From the NCBI GenBank assembly GCA_050084515.1, contig CM114275.1, forward strand, positions 13,888,001 through 13,952,000: a stretch of 64,000 bases of DNA. The letters are read 5' to 3'. The stretch is from Blasia pusilla. Lineage: Eukaryota > Marchantiophyta > Marchantiopsida > Blasiales. The notes under the pieces were generated by a model. The model searched no databases. It worked only from the letters and a program-made list of their open reading frames with translations, and had not been told where the DNA came from. A program made the position numbers and the translations under genes. Below, piece by piece: positions 33,129-45,579 of the stretch. Numbering within the stretch: position 1 is the first letter of the stretch; each line of letters begins with the position of its first letter.

Positions 33129-33864
33129 TATATATTTGTGAGTTCGTTTGGTTTATGGATGGATCGACCCCTATATTGGGAAGATTGGTGTTGTGTGGTG
33201 TGTAGATGTGACCAACAATGTGGGTTGTGTAGGGATGTGTATGCGCACGACAGTTCTCACATTATAGTGGCCAATAGGTAGATATCTATCGCAGTGATGG
33301 CATAGAGAGCCAGTGGATTTTCTTGAGTGTGACTTCCTCATGAGATGTCATATGGGATTGAGGATAGTTTGTTTATGACAAGAACTTTGTTTCTGACAAC
33401 TTTCCTGTTTGGATCTTTCACATCCGAGTGACTTGTTGAGTACGTAACCCACCCCTGGTAACCTCTGTGGACACGTTACCAAGAGGATTGTTATTTTTAT
33501 GGGAAAAAGGCTCTTCCCATACCTATATAAGGGAGGAAGATGGCTTTCCCAAGCCATCTTTCTCATGTTGGGTCGTTGGAGCACCTCTCTTGCTCATATG
33601 TGAGATAAAACTAGGATGCGAGGCTCTAGATTCCTTGATAGCTGAGGGTGGACGAGGCTTGATATGCCGATGTAGATTGAGGAGTGGAGTTTTAGGCTAG
33701 GTGTGCCATTTTTACTTTTATTTTTGTTGTGGGGTCTTGATGTATATGTGTGAGTTTTTTTGGTTTATGGATGGATCGACCTGTGTGTTGGGAAGATCCA
33801 TGTTGTGTGGTGTGTAGATGTGACCAGCAATGTGGATTGTGTAGGGATATGTATGCGCATGACA
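33129..33864 (+). repeat. Gypsy 3' end: direct repeats around a TATA-bearing block
   Basis: Direct repeats of about 125 bases (33129-33253 and 33741-33864; marker TTTATGGATGGATCGACC, ending GTATGCGCA.GACA) flank about 487 bases holding ACCTATATAAGGG (33521-33533). This is the same layout as 930-1475 and 48860-49610. The enclosed block differs in sequence from the other two, which suggests subfamilies with different U3 regions. Confidence 0.75.
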
Positions 33865-34942
33865 AAGAGGACATTCACATGCAACATCAAACTAGAACTG
33901 TGAATCACAACGTACAGAAGTAGGACAAGAGATCCAGCCAACGCCATTACCACAACCCTAATTGCAAACCATGATAGGCCCAACAAGCATGTGCATTCAC
34001 ATTCATCACTACAAATCTATCCCTCCATTCAAACTATTAGAGATTCCTCAATCTCGTCCAAGCCTCCCTTTATATGCTTGCACTCACACCCCCCTAGAAG
34101 CTACATAGAGCATTACCAAAGATATACTCTTGAGGCTTCTCATCAAACCTTGAACAAGAAAAGGAGTGTAGGGAAATCTTAACCAATTTAGAAAATTATA
34201 TGAGTGCACGAGTGAGTATGGAGTGCATATTGATGCTTATTTCTAAAGTGTCTAAAACTATTGCCTCACCACTCCTCTTGGAATCTCTAGCATTGTGCTC
34301 CACCTTACCTACGGGCTAAGCTTTCATCCTTTCCTTGACAAAAGAGTGAGCACATATTTGAATGGAGTGGTAGATTTGATACTCACAACTCATTTCTACC
34401 CATATTTTGAAGGGTTTTCAATCACTCAGTTATCATTGCATTCAAGCATCCTAAGAGGGAATTCACCGTAATCTTGACAGTTCTTGAATTGGTATACCAA
34501 TCAATCACCCTCCTACTTCTTCTCTCACAAAAAGGTGATACCCACCCATGTATTGCAAACCCTACACAATCTTGTTTTCCCCCTTACCAATTTTCCCTCT
34601 CACTAATTTTCAAACCAAAACTTTTTTTCCCCCTCAATGATTTGTTTCCCCTCCCACTCAACTTCATAACATGGAGATGAGGGCAAACATACTCATATCC
34701 CATATTTTTATACCTTTTCTTTCACATGATGGGTTGGTACCAATAAAGTGACCCTCATGAGGATATTAGGGGGCGAATCTGCTCTAAATTTAGGATATCA
34801 CTTGAACATTGCAACCAAAATGGAGAGAGAGTTAACTTAGCACTTGAGGAGTACCTACGAAACTATGTTTGGGTAGATCAAACAGATAGGGAAACATATG
34901 AGCCCATGGCAAAGTTTAAGTTTAACATCTCACATCTTTTAG
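33865..34942. other. Intergenic
   Basis: C/T-rich to mixed sequence; no gene or RNA recognised. Confidence 0.4.
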
Positions 34943-35240
34943 GATAGATCGGCGAGATCTAGTAGAGCACCTTTGGAGATACTAGAGGACAACCTCAAGA
35001 GGTCGAGGATGACCTGACGAGGGCATGGGCTCGTCAAATCATCCTCGACCTTCATTTTGGCTCATTTGGAGCCATATTGAGGAACTTACTATTTTGGTTA
35101 AGTTATCATTTTTGGTAGAGTTGACTTTCCACTTTGGAAAGTGGTCCTTGACCCGCTACAGCATGTCAAAAGCCAAGGAGGTGACCTACAAGCATAGGTT
35201 ACTGTGGAAGCAAGTTATGATCGTGGGCTCAAGGAGGAAA
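34943..35240 (+). repeat. Copy of the R1 repeat
   Basis: The order GGATAGATCGG.GAGATCTAG, GGAGGTCGAGGATGACCT-like, TTGGCTCATTTGGAGCCATA, TTGACTTTCCACTTTGG and GCATAGGTTAC matches 39141-39480 and 49006-49262. This is a partial copy without attached gypsy coding sequence. Confidence 0.75.
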
Positions 35241-36399
35241 GAACTTGAAGTGACCCACCAAAGCCAAAACCTAGACTAGCTCGTTGCAAGACTAGGAAGG
35301 GCATTGGAACCAACCGCAGGACTGATGCTAAGCCAAACGCGCATGTATCTTGTAACTAGCCTTAGGTGACTAAGAGATGTAGCTACTCATGGGGACAAAG
35401 GCAAGGCAACAAGGTTTGAGAATGTAGAGCTAAGCACCAAGTTAAGGGCAAGAAGGAAGGAATGCATGAGTAGTGAAGATGGGTGAGACATCACAAGTCT
35501 AGTTACAAAACGCAAAGGCGGCAAAACAACCATGAGACACCAAACATGAAGTCAAGATGGGCGCTAGCCATGAGACACATGAAACATGGGTCCAAGGTGC
35601 AAGATGCGTTTGGGGAGCCGAGAGTTGCATAAGTTGCAAGAGGCCTCCGCCAAGGCATCTTGATGCATAATTGGTCAAACTTTGGTTTGCATATCGCAAA
35701 CTACCTTTCTGTTAAGGGTCAAAATCAAGAGTCCGAGGGGGCTTGCCTTGGAGAATCTAAAAGTACCTATAGGGGTGTGGGAGTATACTCTTCCTCTCTA
35801 CTTGCTCAAGTCCTTAAATCAAGAACTAATCATGATGCATGCTTGGTCGTGTTTCAAGTTTGAGCTAAGGGACGCACCTTGAGGAATTAATTAACACACT
35901 CTCGTGTGGATAAGTGACTTGAGAAGATTGGTCAAAGCTTGGAGAAGAGGCTTCTTAGGAAGATACTATGAACTTGGGAAGACTCAACCCGATTAGCTCT
36001 TGGTAGTTTTTTGACTATCTCTGATATGCGCAACTGGTTGAGTTTTGGGAACTCAATTTAAATCTTCCACTTATAAAGATCAAGGTTGAGAGTGTTTTGG
36101 GATGAAACTAGGTTAAATAGAGGAATCTACTTCACCTAGAAGATCATAGAGATGGTTAGGGATATGGGGGAGGAGGTTTGACTTGTTCCTCAAGGACTCC
36201 ATCCATAAATTGGGTGTCTTTAACTATTGCACTTCTTTATTGTAGATAGTAGGTCTCCATAATTTTGTAGTGTACCCAAGCCAAAGGGCTTTTGAGTGAA
36301 GCTTAGACCCTTTTGAAATGATTTCGGCCTTTACATGTGGGAGTGGTTTATGATCCCTCTTCCATATCCCTCAACCTGCCTTTTCTCTTTGAGCTCGCT
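35241..36399. other. Intergenic
   Basis: No gene or repeat that I can support. Confidence 0.4.
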
Positions 36400-37960
36400 G
36401 CATATGTCCACGTGATGCCTACTCATCATCATTGTTTTGGATACAAACTTTTATTTCTTTCGTGCTTCCTTCTAAGGCTTCCCAATGATCGATGCTACCA
36501 AGTTTACGTCCGATGCAAGCGTGTCTCATCGACGACCTTGCATTCCATTTCCATCTCCTATTCAGAAGCATGAATGGATTTCTAGCCTGGAGTTATTGTT
36601 TTGGAGTGGAGGTTGCGTTCCAGCTACCTTCATCCCGTGATTCCTTTACAAACTTTTATTTCTCTTGAAGTGCTTCTTCTTTTAAACCAAATTGTTCAAA
36701 GGCTTCCCAATGATCGGAGGTTGTGAGCGTCTTTGACAGTCTTAGTCTTTCATCGAGGCTGAATGGTTATGTGCATAATATGGCTCTGACGTATATGAAT
36801 TTCGATCGACCTATACCTTAAACGGCCCCTGAATCGACGACCTTGCATTCCATTTCCATCTCCTATTCACTCTCTAAAGCTCTCTATGCCTTGCTGAAAA
36901 GAAAGGTAGATTCATTTGTACTCTCACACTCAAGAGAAGCATGAATGGATTTCTCCCAAACGATAGGTTTGCTCTCACGACTCCAATGTATTGTCGGTGT
37001 CAAAATGTATGACCGCCTCGGGTATGACCGCCTCAGGCATACCGATACAATGTGTTTTTTTTCCCAGCTACCTTCATCCGCCCGTGATTCCTTCCTACTC
37101 AGCTCATTGTTGCTATTTCGTCTCAAACCGCCTTGAGCATTCCCTCGCCCTTGTGAGGACTCTGATGCAATCTTTGTTGTTACACTCTACTATCTATCTC
37201 TTTAATGCTCTTCGGAAGTATTCAGCGTTTGTTTGGTTGTCGAGATATTTGCTAAGTCAGTCACGCTGTAGTGTTCGATCTTATCGTCTTTGCCGTTAAA
37301 CCAAATTGTCACCAAGGACTTCTCATCCATCAAATTGTTTGCAAACTGCATTGCGTCCTCTTCCACATAAGTAGGATGTCTATATTTGTTCAATTTTAGG
37401 AGCTCCATGCAATTTTCTTCAAAATGTGGTCATGGTCAATTTGTAACCTAATCTTTAGCGCATGAACCCATTTCATCTCTAACGACACATCGGCGGAGTC
37501 AATCCTACTCTCCGTTCTCACGAGTGAATATACTTGGCCACACCCATTTCAAATGGTTGTTGTTGTTTTTTCATTTGTATTCACAAGATTTCTCACTACA
37601 GTGAAATTTACTATATTGCGCCAACTCCACGAGCTTCGCTCGTTCTTTCTATAATTTCTTTTACCTTTTTTCAATACTAGATGATCTCCATTATGTTCTC
37701 TTTGGATACATCCGGTGGGGGCGGGCTTTCAGATCCTGAGAGGAAATTCTAACTCAAGGAGTAGAGTTGTGGTGAATGGCCAAAGAGTGGGATATTCGAC
37801 TCCTTCTCGACCCACACACATGTCACTGCCTACTTACTCTCTAAAGCTCATGCCTTGGTGTGACCTGGGGAATGCAAAGAAAGGTAGATTCAATGGCAAG
37901 GAGGAGGACACAAGACTACTGGGGTGACCAAGAGACTCTCACACTCTGAGATTTATGCCA
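36400..37960. repeat. Patchwork of scrambled short duplications
   Basis: Several 20-45 base words recur out of order. CGACGACCTTGCATTCCATT occurs at 36531 and 36836, GAAGCATGAATGGATTTCT at 36564 and 36937, CAGCTACCTTCATCC twice, CTTCCCAATGATCG twice, and a CTCTCTAAAGCTC..ATGCCTTG then AAGAAAGGTAGATTCA pair at 36870-36915 and 37840-37893. No gene is recognised. The 68-codon - strand ORF at 37202-37408 has no known motif. Confidence 0.65.
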
Positions 37961-38135
37961 ACCCTTAAATTTCTTGAACAATTCATAAGGTGTTCTTGGC
38001 AAACAAAGGGATAGGCCCTTTAAGATATGGCGTTGGTGTGAGATCTGGAGGATAGACAAGACATTGCCAAGTTGAAATGGTGGAGGATGACATGAAAACC
38101 TATATACCCACGTAAGCCATTGGTGCGATTTGTCC

Positions 38136-38160
38136 CTCCTCCCTCCCTCCCTCCCTCCTT
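38136..38160. repeat. (CTCC)n short microsatellite
   Basis: A run of CTCC units in the + strand, ending in CTTCTTG. Confidence 0.85.
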
Positions 38161-38353
38161 CTTGCCAATCAAGGGTGGCACTAAATCCGTCAAGTTCAAG
38201 TTAAAAATTGTATCCCAGGATGGAAAAACAACTAAACTCTCTCTTGTGTGCTTGCAAATGAACTCCGGCTTGCAAAAGAAGAGCATTCGATATTCTAAGC
38301 TGGTCAAAATTGTTCAACACATTCAATAGCCTTGATTCATTCTCTCTCCATCG

Positions 38354-39140
<787 letters not shown>

Positions 39141-39735
39141 AGAGGATAGATCGGTGGGATCTAGCTACTATAAGCGTCTATCTGAGTAGTGGAGGACATG
39201 CCCAGGAGGTCAAGGATGACTGTTGAGGCCCTAGAAAAAGAAACTCTTCATGCGTTGAGAGAAGCATATTTGGCCCCCTTCGTTTGGCTCATTTGGAGCC
39301 ATGTAGAAAAAACTTACTATTTTGGGTAAGTTTCCATGTTGCTCATGAAATGGGGGATAGTTGACTTTACACTTTGGGAAGTGGCCCTTGACTGGGAAAG
39401 CAGGGGGAAATTCCTCTACAAAAATGGTGAAAGAATGACTCAAGAGCAAAGGATGTGACCAGCAAGCATAGGTTACCGTTGAGAGGGCTTGGGAGAGGAA
39501 GAAGGGATATACCTCAAGAGAGAGAGCTTGAGAGCTTTCATTCTCTCTTTGTTGAACCTCTTGGCATAAGGCTAAATTCTTGCATAGTTGTGTGAGCTAT
39601 GGTCCCTTGCCTTGTGAGTGTAATCCAAGCCTCTCATTAGGAGAGTGGGTTTGGTTTGACATATAAGAGAGTGCACATCTTTGAGAGCTATGGTGTGAGA
39701 TGGTGTAGAGAGAGATTGGATCTTACTTTACAAAG
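39141..39735 (+). repeat. R1 repeat upstream of the gypsy leader
   Basis: This shares an ordered series of blocks with 49006-49491: AGGATAGATCGGTGGGATC, GGCTCATTTGGAGCCAT, AGCATAGGTTACCGTT, GAGGGCTTGGGAGAGG, CCTTGTGAGTGTAA and GGTGTAGAGAGAGATTGG. It ends at CTTACTTTA; the downstream copy then runs into the ~120-base 3' repeat, but this one does not. A shorter echo (GCAAGCTAGGTTACCG..AGGGCTTGGGAGAGGGAAGG) follows at about 39927-39970. It is a candidate terminal repeat of the forward gypsy copy. Confidence 0.75.
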
Positions 39736-40049
39736 AGAGAATGAGAGAGTGAGAGAGCTTCATGGGGGAGCTCGCTAGTCACTCGCTATTTTTGCAGGTT
39801 GGGTACGGTGTTCCCCGTTTAGCGGCTCATGGGAGTGCTCAATGGAGCAAGGGCTACTTTGATTGTTCTTTGCATTTGCCGATTATTTTTACGTGGAAGT
39901 GGAAGAGTGGCAAGAGCAAAGGATGTGCAAGCTAGGTTACCGTTGAGAGGGCTTGGGAGAGGGAAGGGATATCAAGGATTGATTGAGGCTCATTCTCTCT
40001 TTGTTGCCCCATGCCTTTGCTCTCAAGAGCACCATGTAGATTTCTGATT

Positions 40050-41356
40050 TGTATTTTTATAGGTTTTACATTTTTGTTGGGAGAAATCAGCGCGAAAGTG
40101 CTACTAAATTTTATGTAGGAGAAAGAGACATTGGGCTTTACAACAATCCTGGTTAGTTTTTACTGGAATGTCGGATTCTAAATAATTTTTTACATTGTTG
40201 TAGATTGTAAAGCTGTACAGACTGTGCAATAAACAATGTGCAATTTGGCGCTGTGAGCAAAAAGTTATGATCAATCTTGCAAAACTGCCATTGCTAGGCG
40301 ATTTTTAGGGTTAAATTGTTCAAACCCTCAACCATCCGCCACGGCCGCCTCCATCATAGTCACCATCAACGGTCCGCCGTCAACGGTCAATCATCATTGT
40401 CAATGGTGCACTGTTACTGTCAATGGTCAACCATCACTATCAACCGTCAACGGTCCATTGTCCGTTGTTCACCCTTTGGTTGCAATTGTCGCCATTACGG
40501 AGTGGAGGGTCTTCCACGACGTTCATTGATTCTCTGACTTGCGTTGCCACCACGTACTTTGTTTTGGCCGCCACTGTCATTGCAGTTTTATCATCAACCA
40601 GTGATGGCATATGACCTCCAATTATGGTGTTTGAGTTTTGATTTCATGCTGCTATGTTGTGATTGGTAGCTGCTTGACGACGATCGAGTACCCTGCCGTG
40701 ACGCTCGTAGCCGCAACGCGCCGCCGATTGCTGCGTCGTGCCGCTCGTGGCCATACCGCACTGTCTTGATTGCGAAACCGATCCTTCACTAAGGAGCACA
40801 GCATGTGAATTTCTGATTGAGGAGGGCATGCCACCAAGTGCCGCACCCCATTCCCGAGTGTCGTGCCGTTTGTAGCCATTCCGTGCCGCACCGGACCGCT
40901 CGACCTGCACCGCACATCGAGGAGGTTGAGCAGTGTCAATACGAGAGGAGTATGACTTGCTGATTGGAGGAGTTGTCTTCACGACCGAGTTGGGGTCGAG
41001 ATTTGTAGGTGCTGAGGAGCGACATCGACATGTGTTCATGTTATCCATTATGGTCCTTTATCCTGCACGTTTGAGGGATTCTGAGATTTGGGTAGTTTCT
41101 TTAGGGATATTGGGTTGTGTGGATGCTGAGAGCATCATTCATATATGTGGTTTAGGGGACATAGACTTGTGTGGGATTTCCGGAGTTGAGGGTAGGTTGT
41201 CGATGAGATGATAGCTTGGTCGATTTTCCACACCACACCGCGTGTTGCCGCACGTTACACGTCTCGGGGAGGGAGAGTGTAGATCGAGTGCCGCATGTTT
41301 GGGATGAGTGATTGAGGGATTACTTGCGAGGTTGAGAGTGATCAGGTGAGAGGGGC
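40050..41356 (+). other. Gypsy leader with CAACGGTC-type repeats
   Basis: This is non-coding and homologous along its length to 62776-64000 read in reverse. It includes GTGCAATTTGG, AAAAAGTTATGATCAATCTTGC and the CGATTTTTAGGGTTAAATTG block (40300-40319). From about 40366 to 40470 a short word (TCAACGGTC and TCAATGGTC variants) recurs around ten times. GC-rich CGTGCCGCTCG words follow. Confidence 0.75.
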
Positions 41357-42835
41357 ACGAGGGTCATCACGGCGTCCGTTCGGGACTTTGAGAGGCGAGG
41401 TGGTGAACCCGAGAGTAGCTCTAGAGGTTTTACGCGGAGTGGCGCAAGGTTCCGAGGATCTCCACATGAGGGACCACCTCGACCTCCTTCTATGTCATTG
41501 TCAGATGAGGGGGAGGGTGTAGAGGAGTTTGTGAGCACATTGCCACACATTGTGAGTGGTCCTACCGGTTGGGCGTACGAGATGGACGACCGCGTAGGTT
41601 TTCACGCGTAGTAGGCACGATTGAGTTGCACGATTTCATAGCAGAGTTTAGGAGTTGGTGCGACTCCTAGTGGGCCAGGAACTCTAGAGAGTTCAACCCG
41701 TTTGGTAGCATGGAACGGTATGTTCTAGCATTTAGAGGGGTCGCCCATCGACGATTACCATGAGTTCTCTCAGAGATATGCACGTGAGATCGAGGCGTGG
41801 AGGCTCTACTATGATCCACATTATGTGTGATAGAAGGAGCCGTTCCCAGATGAGGAGGAGAACTCAGGAGAGGCTACTTACTCTTCCACTAGTGATGTTT
41901 TAGGAGGGGTCACTCGCATTGGAGCAGTTGCACCATCTTGTCGGGTTCGTCCCAAGTTCAACCCTATGGTTGAGTTCTTTGCTGAGTTGAGGGCGAGCTA
42001 TCAGGGGGTACGGACGGAGAAGTTGCGGAGCATCCATGACTTCCAGAGGCGCCCAGGTGAGAGTTTGGGTGAGGCTTACACTCACTTGCGCCGGTTGACC
42101 AACGTCACTCAGGGGGTGATAGAGGCTCAGGCTATCCAGTCACGGTACGCGATGCTGGACCGGACCCTGCGAACATGCGTGCGGGAGGGGGTGCTTCTTA
42201 TAAACACCTCCCCTACGTTGAGAGATTTTTTTAGGACCGTCAAGAACATTGAGCGCAACATGGCGGAGGAAAGCGTAGCCACTATGGGTTCTGGGCGAGA
42301 GCAGTCACGATTGGCTGCACCACTTGTGCAACAACGTGGACTCCGAGATAGGTTGACTATGGCACCACGAGCTCACGGAAGATACCCAGAGGCCGTGCCA
42401 TAGAGATTTTTGCCTTTATATGCGGCTCAGAAGCAGCCACCTACTACTACTTGTTGGTCATGTGGTGGGGCCCTTAATCAGCACGATTGCTCTCGTCAAG
42501 GTCACGGACGTGTGCCTCAGCATGGAGGAGGAGATGGTGCTAGACTAGGAGGTTATCATTATGACTATTTTCATAGGTATGGTCATACACGCGCTAGGTG
42601 TTTCAATTTACATCCTGAGTTACGTCCGGACCGAGGGCCAGAGAGGGCACCAGAGCGAGTAGCCGGTCCAGTTGGACCTAGAGATCGTGCATCAGGTGGT
42701 CCCTTTGGGGGACGAGGAGCTAGAGTTGCCCGACAAGATGGTGGAGCTGCCCGTGGAGGAGGTAGAGTACCACCACCTAGACGCGCCGAGGGAGACGCCG
42801 GATGTAAGGTTGGGATGGCAGCTCAGATATAGCAG
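41357..42835 (+). pseudogene. Gypsy gag with zinc knuckles
   Basis: The start equivalent to the ATG of the other copy (62775) is ACG here (41357-41359), followed by ITASVRDFERRG. Stops and a frame change follow to about 41890. The best part is 41966-42403: MVEFFAELRASYQGV, HDFQRRPGESLGEAYTHLRR and TVKNIERNMAEESVATMGS, a typical retrotransposon gag helical core. After a TAG at 42401 come two decayed CCHC knuckles (CWSCGGALNQHDC; YHYDYFHRYGHTRARC, where Tyr and Phe replace the first two Cys kept in the other copy) and an Arg/Gly-rich tail. Gag would build the particle; here it is broken. Confidence 0.85.
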
Positions 42836-43125
42836 CTATAGGAGCAGATTGCCGCTATGGTATTGAAGTTACCCAATGTCGCATTTGTGGCATCGACATC
42901 ATATGGAGCAGCCAGAGATATGGAGGATCCTAGTTAGATATGCAGGGTTGCCTAGATGGAGGCTACCACAGTTGTGACGCATGGAGCAGCCATAGAGTTG
43001 GATCCACAGCAAGGGAAAGCCAGAAAAGAGACCAGGCTTCCTCAGTCTTTTAGGTTGTCCAAAGCGATGAGGACCCCATCGATGGGTCCTCATCAAAGTT
43101 CTGGAGAGTTGGTGATGTTGTTGGT

Positions 43126-44142
43126 GTGCAGGCACGGACAGCGATGGGAGAAGCGAGTGCAATGACTCCTATTGTTCATGCTCAAGAGGGGCATGTGTCG
43201 AGCACGTTGTTGGGGGCGGCCACCGTTGTGTACCGCACTTCTTTATTTTTTGCTTCCGATGTTATGACGTTGGGGGGTACGCCCTCCGAGGCTTTTCGAC
43301 TGGCCGCTTCACTATGTGAGGTTTTGTTGGATTTCCTACATCACGTTCAGAGGTGATTGCAGAGAAGGTGATGGACCTGCCCTTGGAGCGGATGCTTGGG
43401 CCGTCCACGTCATATTCATGGTAGGCTACGACCGCTAAGATGGCAGAGATGCCCGTTAGACCCGCAATAGAGCGTGCCATGGCTTCTCCTGGTGTTACGT
43501 TGCTGGATAACCGAGGAGAGGTCTTCCAGTTGGTGAGTCTCGGAGGTAGAGCTTTTAGTCCGCAATGCGTCTTGTTGGATTCAGGAGCACAACCCCTAAT
43601 ATTGGGGAAAGCATCATTCACAAGATTGGGCTTGACGAGAGCGATGTGGAGCGTTGTCCATTCCGGATACAGACATCCTTGGGTGGAGCGAGTACCACAT
43701 AGTATATGATCCGACAAGAGGTCATGGTGAGGATTTGCCGGGACATCCTACAGATGAGTCCGTGGTGCGAGCCAAGGTGATAGTGACTGATGTAGAGTTC
43801 TACGACCTCTTGGTTGGACGAGGAGTGTTATATCCGATGGGGTTTTCCGTGGATTATTGGGAGGAGTCAGTGTCCTACAGACCAGAATGGAAATCAGGTG
43901 ATGGGCGCCTTAGCTCATTACCCGTTCGATTCACATGTGTAGTGATCGAGCGACGGCCAGGAGAGGTGGCGACCTCAGCAGCATTTAGCAGTGCCATCAC
44001 TTGGCCTAGTGATTTGATTGAGGGACATGTCCATGCAAAGGATACTCTCGTTGCTGACATTTATATGGAGAGGAGTGTTATGGTAGCCGCATCATTCCGT
44101 GGAGGAGAGGTGTCGTTTTGGGGCTCGACTGAGGAGCTTTGA
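43126..44142 (+). pseudogene. Gypsy aspartic protease region
   Basis: This is read in two frames. The segment at 43440-43709 holds EMPVRPAIERAMASP, LLDNRGEVFQLVS and the catalytic CVLLDSGAQPLILGKASF, a retropepsin flap-to-active-site pattern with the Asp intact. A frameshift near 43660 moves to the frame of 43654-44142: HIVYDPTRGHGEDLPG, VTDVEFYDLLVGRGVLYPMG, RSVMVAASFRGGEVSFWG. That second frame is the one in which methyltransferase and RT follow, separated only by a TGA at 44140-44142. Confidence 0.8.
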
Positions 44143-44145
44143 CTA

Positions 44146-45240
44146 TTGGCAGATGAGCATGTGCAGACCGCATGGAGCGAGGCATTTGCACCGGAGCGTG
44201 ACGGGTTTGAGGAACCTGAGGTAGCGCGGAGTGCTACGATGACACCCTTGGATACCACACCCATTATGTGGTGTATCCCGGAGGAGGGTATTCGAGTGTT
44301 AGATCTCTTTGGAGGGATTAGCACCGGGTTAGCTGTTGTTTTGGAAGCAAGAGTGCGAGTCCAGCAGTACCTGTATGTGGAGAGTGATGATGTTGCAAGG
44401 CGCGTCTCACTACGACATGTGGCGCAGTTACGCCTACGTTTTTTTGACTTATTGTCTTCATCCGCGGTACAGGTGTACCAGAGTTCCCTACCGAGGGGTA
44501 TTTTGATCGTGGGGGCGAAGGACTTAGAGCGGGTAGGAACCATTGATTTGGTCATTACCGGTTGGCCATGTGAGGGCCAATTGGGTGTTGGACGAGGCAG
44601 GGGGTTGGCTGACACTCGGTCCAGGTTATTTTGGGAGATGTTGAGGATCTTACGGCAATTGCAGGAGAACCAGTCTCGTTCTCCAACCTACATTCTGGAG
44701 AATGTGTTGATCTTAGGAGACTCTAGGTCACGGGTGGTGACGAATGCTCATCAGGTGCGTGCATGGATCGGCCCAATAGTATTCTTGGATGCGGCGAGTG
44801 TAGGTTCTAGAGCCCATCGTCGGCGTCTATGGTGGACCAACTTGGTGCCCCATGTGGTGTTACGGAGGGCGTATGCGAGAGTGGAGTGCCCATCCCATTT
44901 TTTAGTGGATTCCATTCTGGATCCAGATCGTCAATCACATGCAGTGAGCCACGATGATCGACCACCGTTGACTGTGGTCAACAGGGTAGGCAGGCTACGG
45001 GTAGCCTTGCCCACGTTTGTGAGTTTTCCTGCTTCCTATGCATACAAGGAGGCCAGTCCTGGCTTGGTTTGGGATGACCAGGTTTAGGGGTTGGTGGAGC
45101 CCAACGCCGACCAGAGAGAGCAAGCAATGGGATTTCCCACATGAGTGATGGCAGTACCGTCAGTGTTAGAGGCATCACGATGCCATGTCTTGGGTCAGGC
45201 AATGGACCCGAACTGCTTGACATGGATCCTCAGCTTGGGA
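44146..45240 (+). pseudogene. DNMT3-like cytosine-5 DNA methyltransferase domain of the gypsy polyprotein
   Basis: Motifs in order: I, VLDLFGGISTGLAVV (about residues 50-64); II, YLYVESDD; IV, DLVITGWPCEGQ with the catalytic Cys; DTRSRLFWEMLRIL; VI, YILENVLI with the ENV triad; VIII, DAASVGSRAHRRRLWWTNL, close to the DNMT3/DRM RARYFWGNLP pattern. After stops at 45085-45087 and 45142, the motif IX-like REQAMGFP and X-like SRCHVLGQAMDPNCLTWI follow, so the catalytic fold is complete from I to X. The motif order and the motif VIII form argue for the DNMT3-type lineage and against DNMT1 or CMT. It lies in frame between protease and RT. The enzyme family transfers a methyl group from SAM to C5 of cytosine. 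This copy probably cannot make an intact domain because of the C-terminal stops. Confidence 0.9.
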
Positions 45241-45579
45241 GTGGCTGAGCAACGCCGTATGAGATCGCGACAGATCACAGCGAATGCGTTGGTGAGCTCT
45301 ATGCCTACCGAGACGGTGGAGGCAATGGCTGGGGACGAGACGCAAGGAGATCTACATACCATGGGAGATCGGGAGAGATACCCTTGGACTTCTTGGGATG
45401 TTTTGCAGGTACGCCAGGAGATGATAGCCACAACATCGAGCGTGGTTCCGTGCACTGCAGGTGGAGGAGATCAGAGTTTGCAGTTGGTTGTAGGAGAGCA
45501 GCCCAGTGTTGTTGTTCGAGATGGGGTTGCACCATAGCAACCATCGATACGCGCTCCGGAGAGTCCTACGGTAGTCACG

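Noticed and set aside
37202-37408. 68-codon - strand ORF
   Set aside because: It reads coding-like but shows no recognised domain and lies in a scrambled-repeat region.
42899-43717. - strand ORFs over the gypsy gag/protease region
   Set aside because: They are antisense shadows. The same holds for 45195-45807 and 16957-17415.
44061-44615. 184-codon - strand ORF opposite the methyltransferase
   Set aside because: It is the shadow of the DNMT domain; the motifs are on the + strand.
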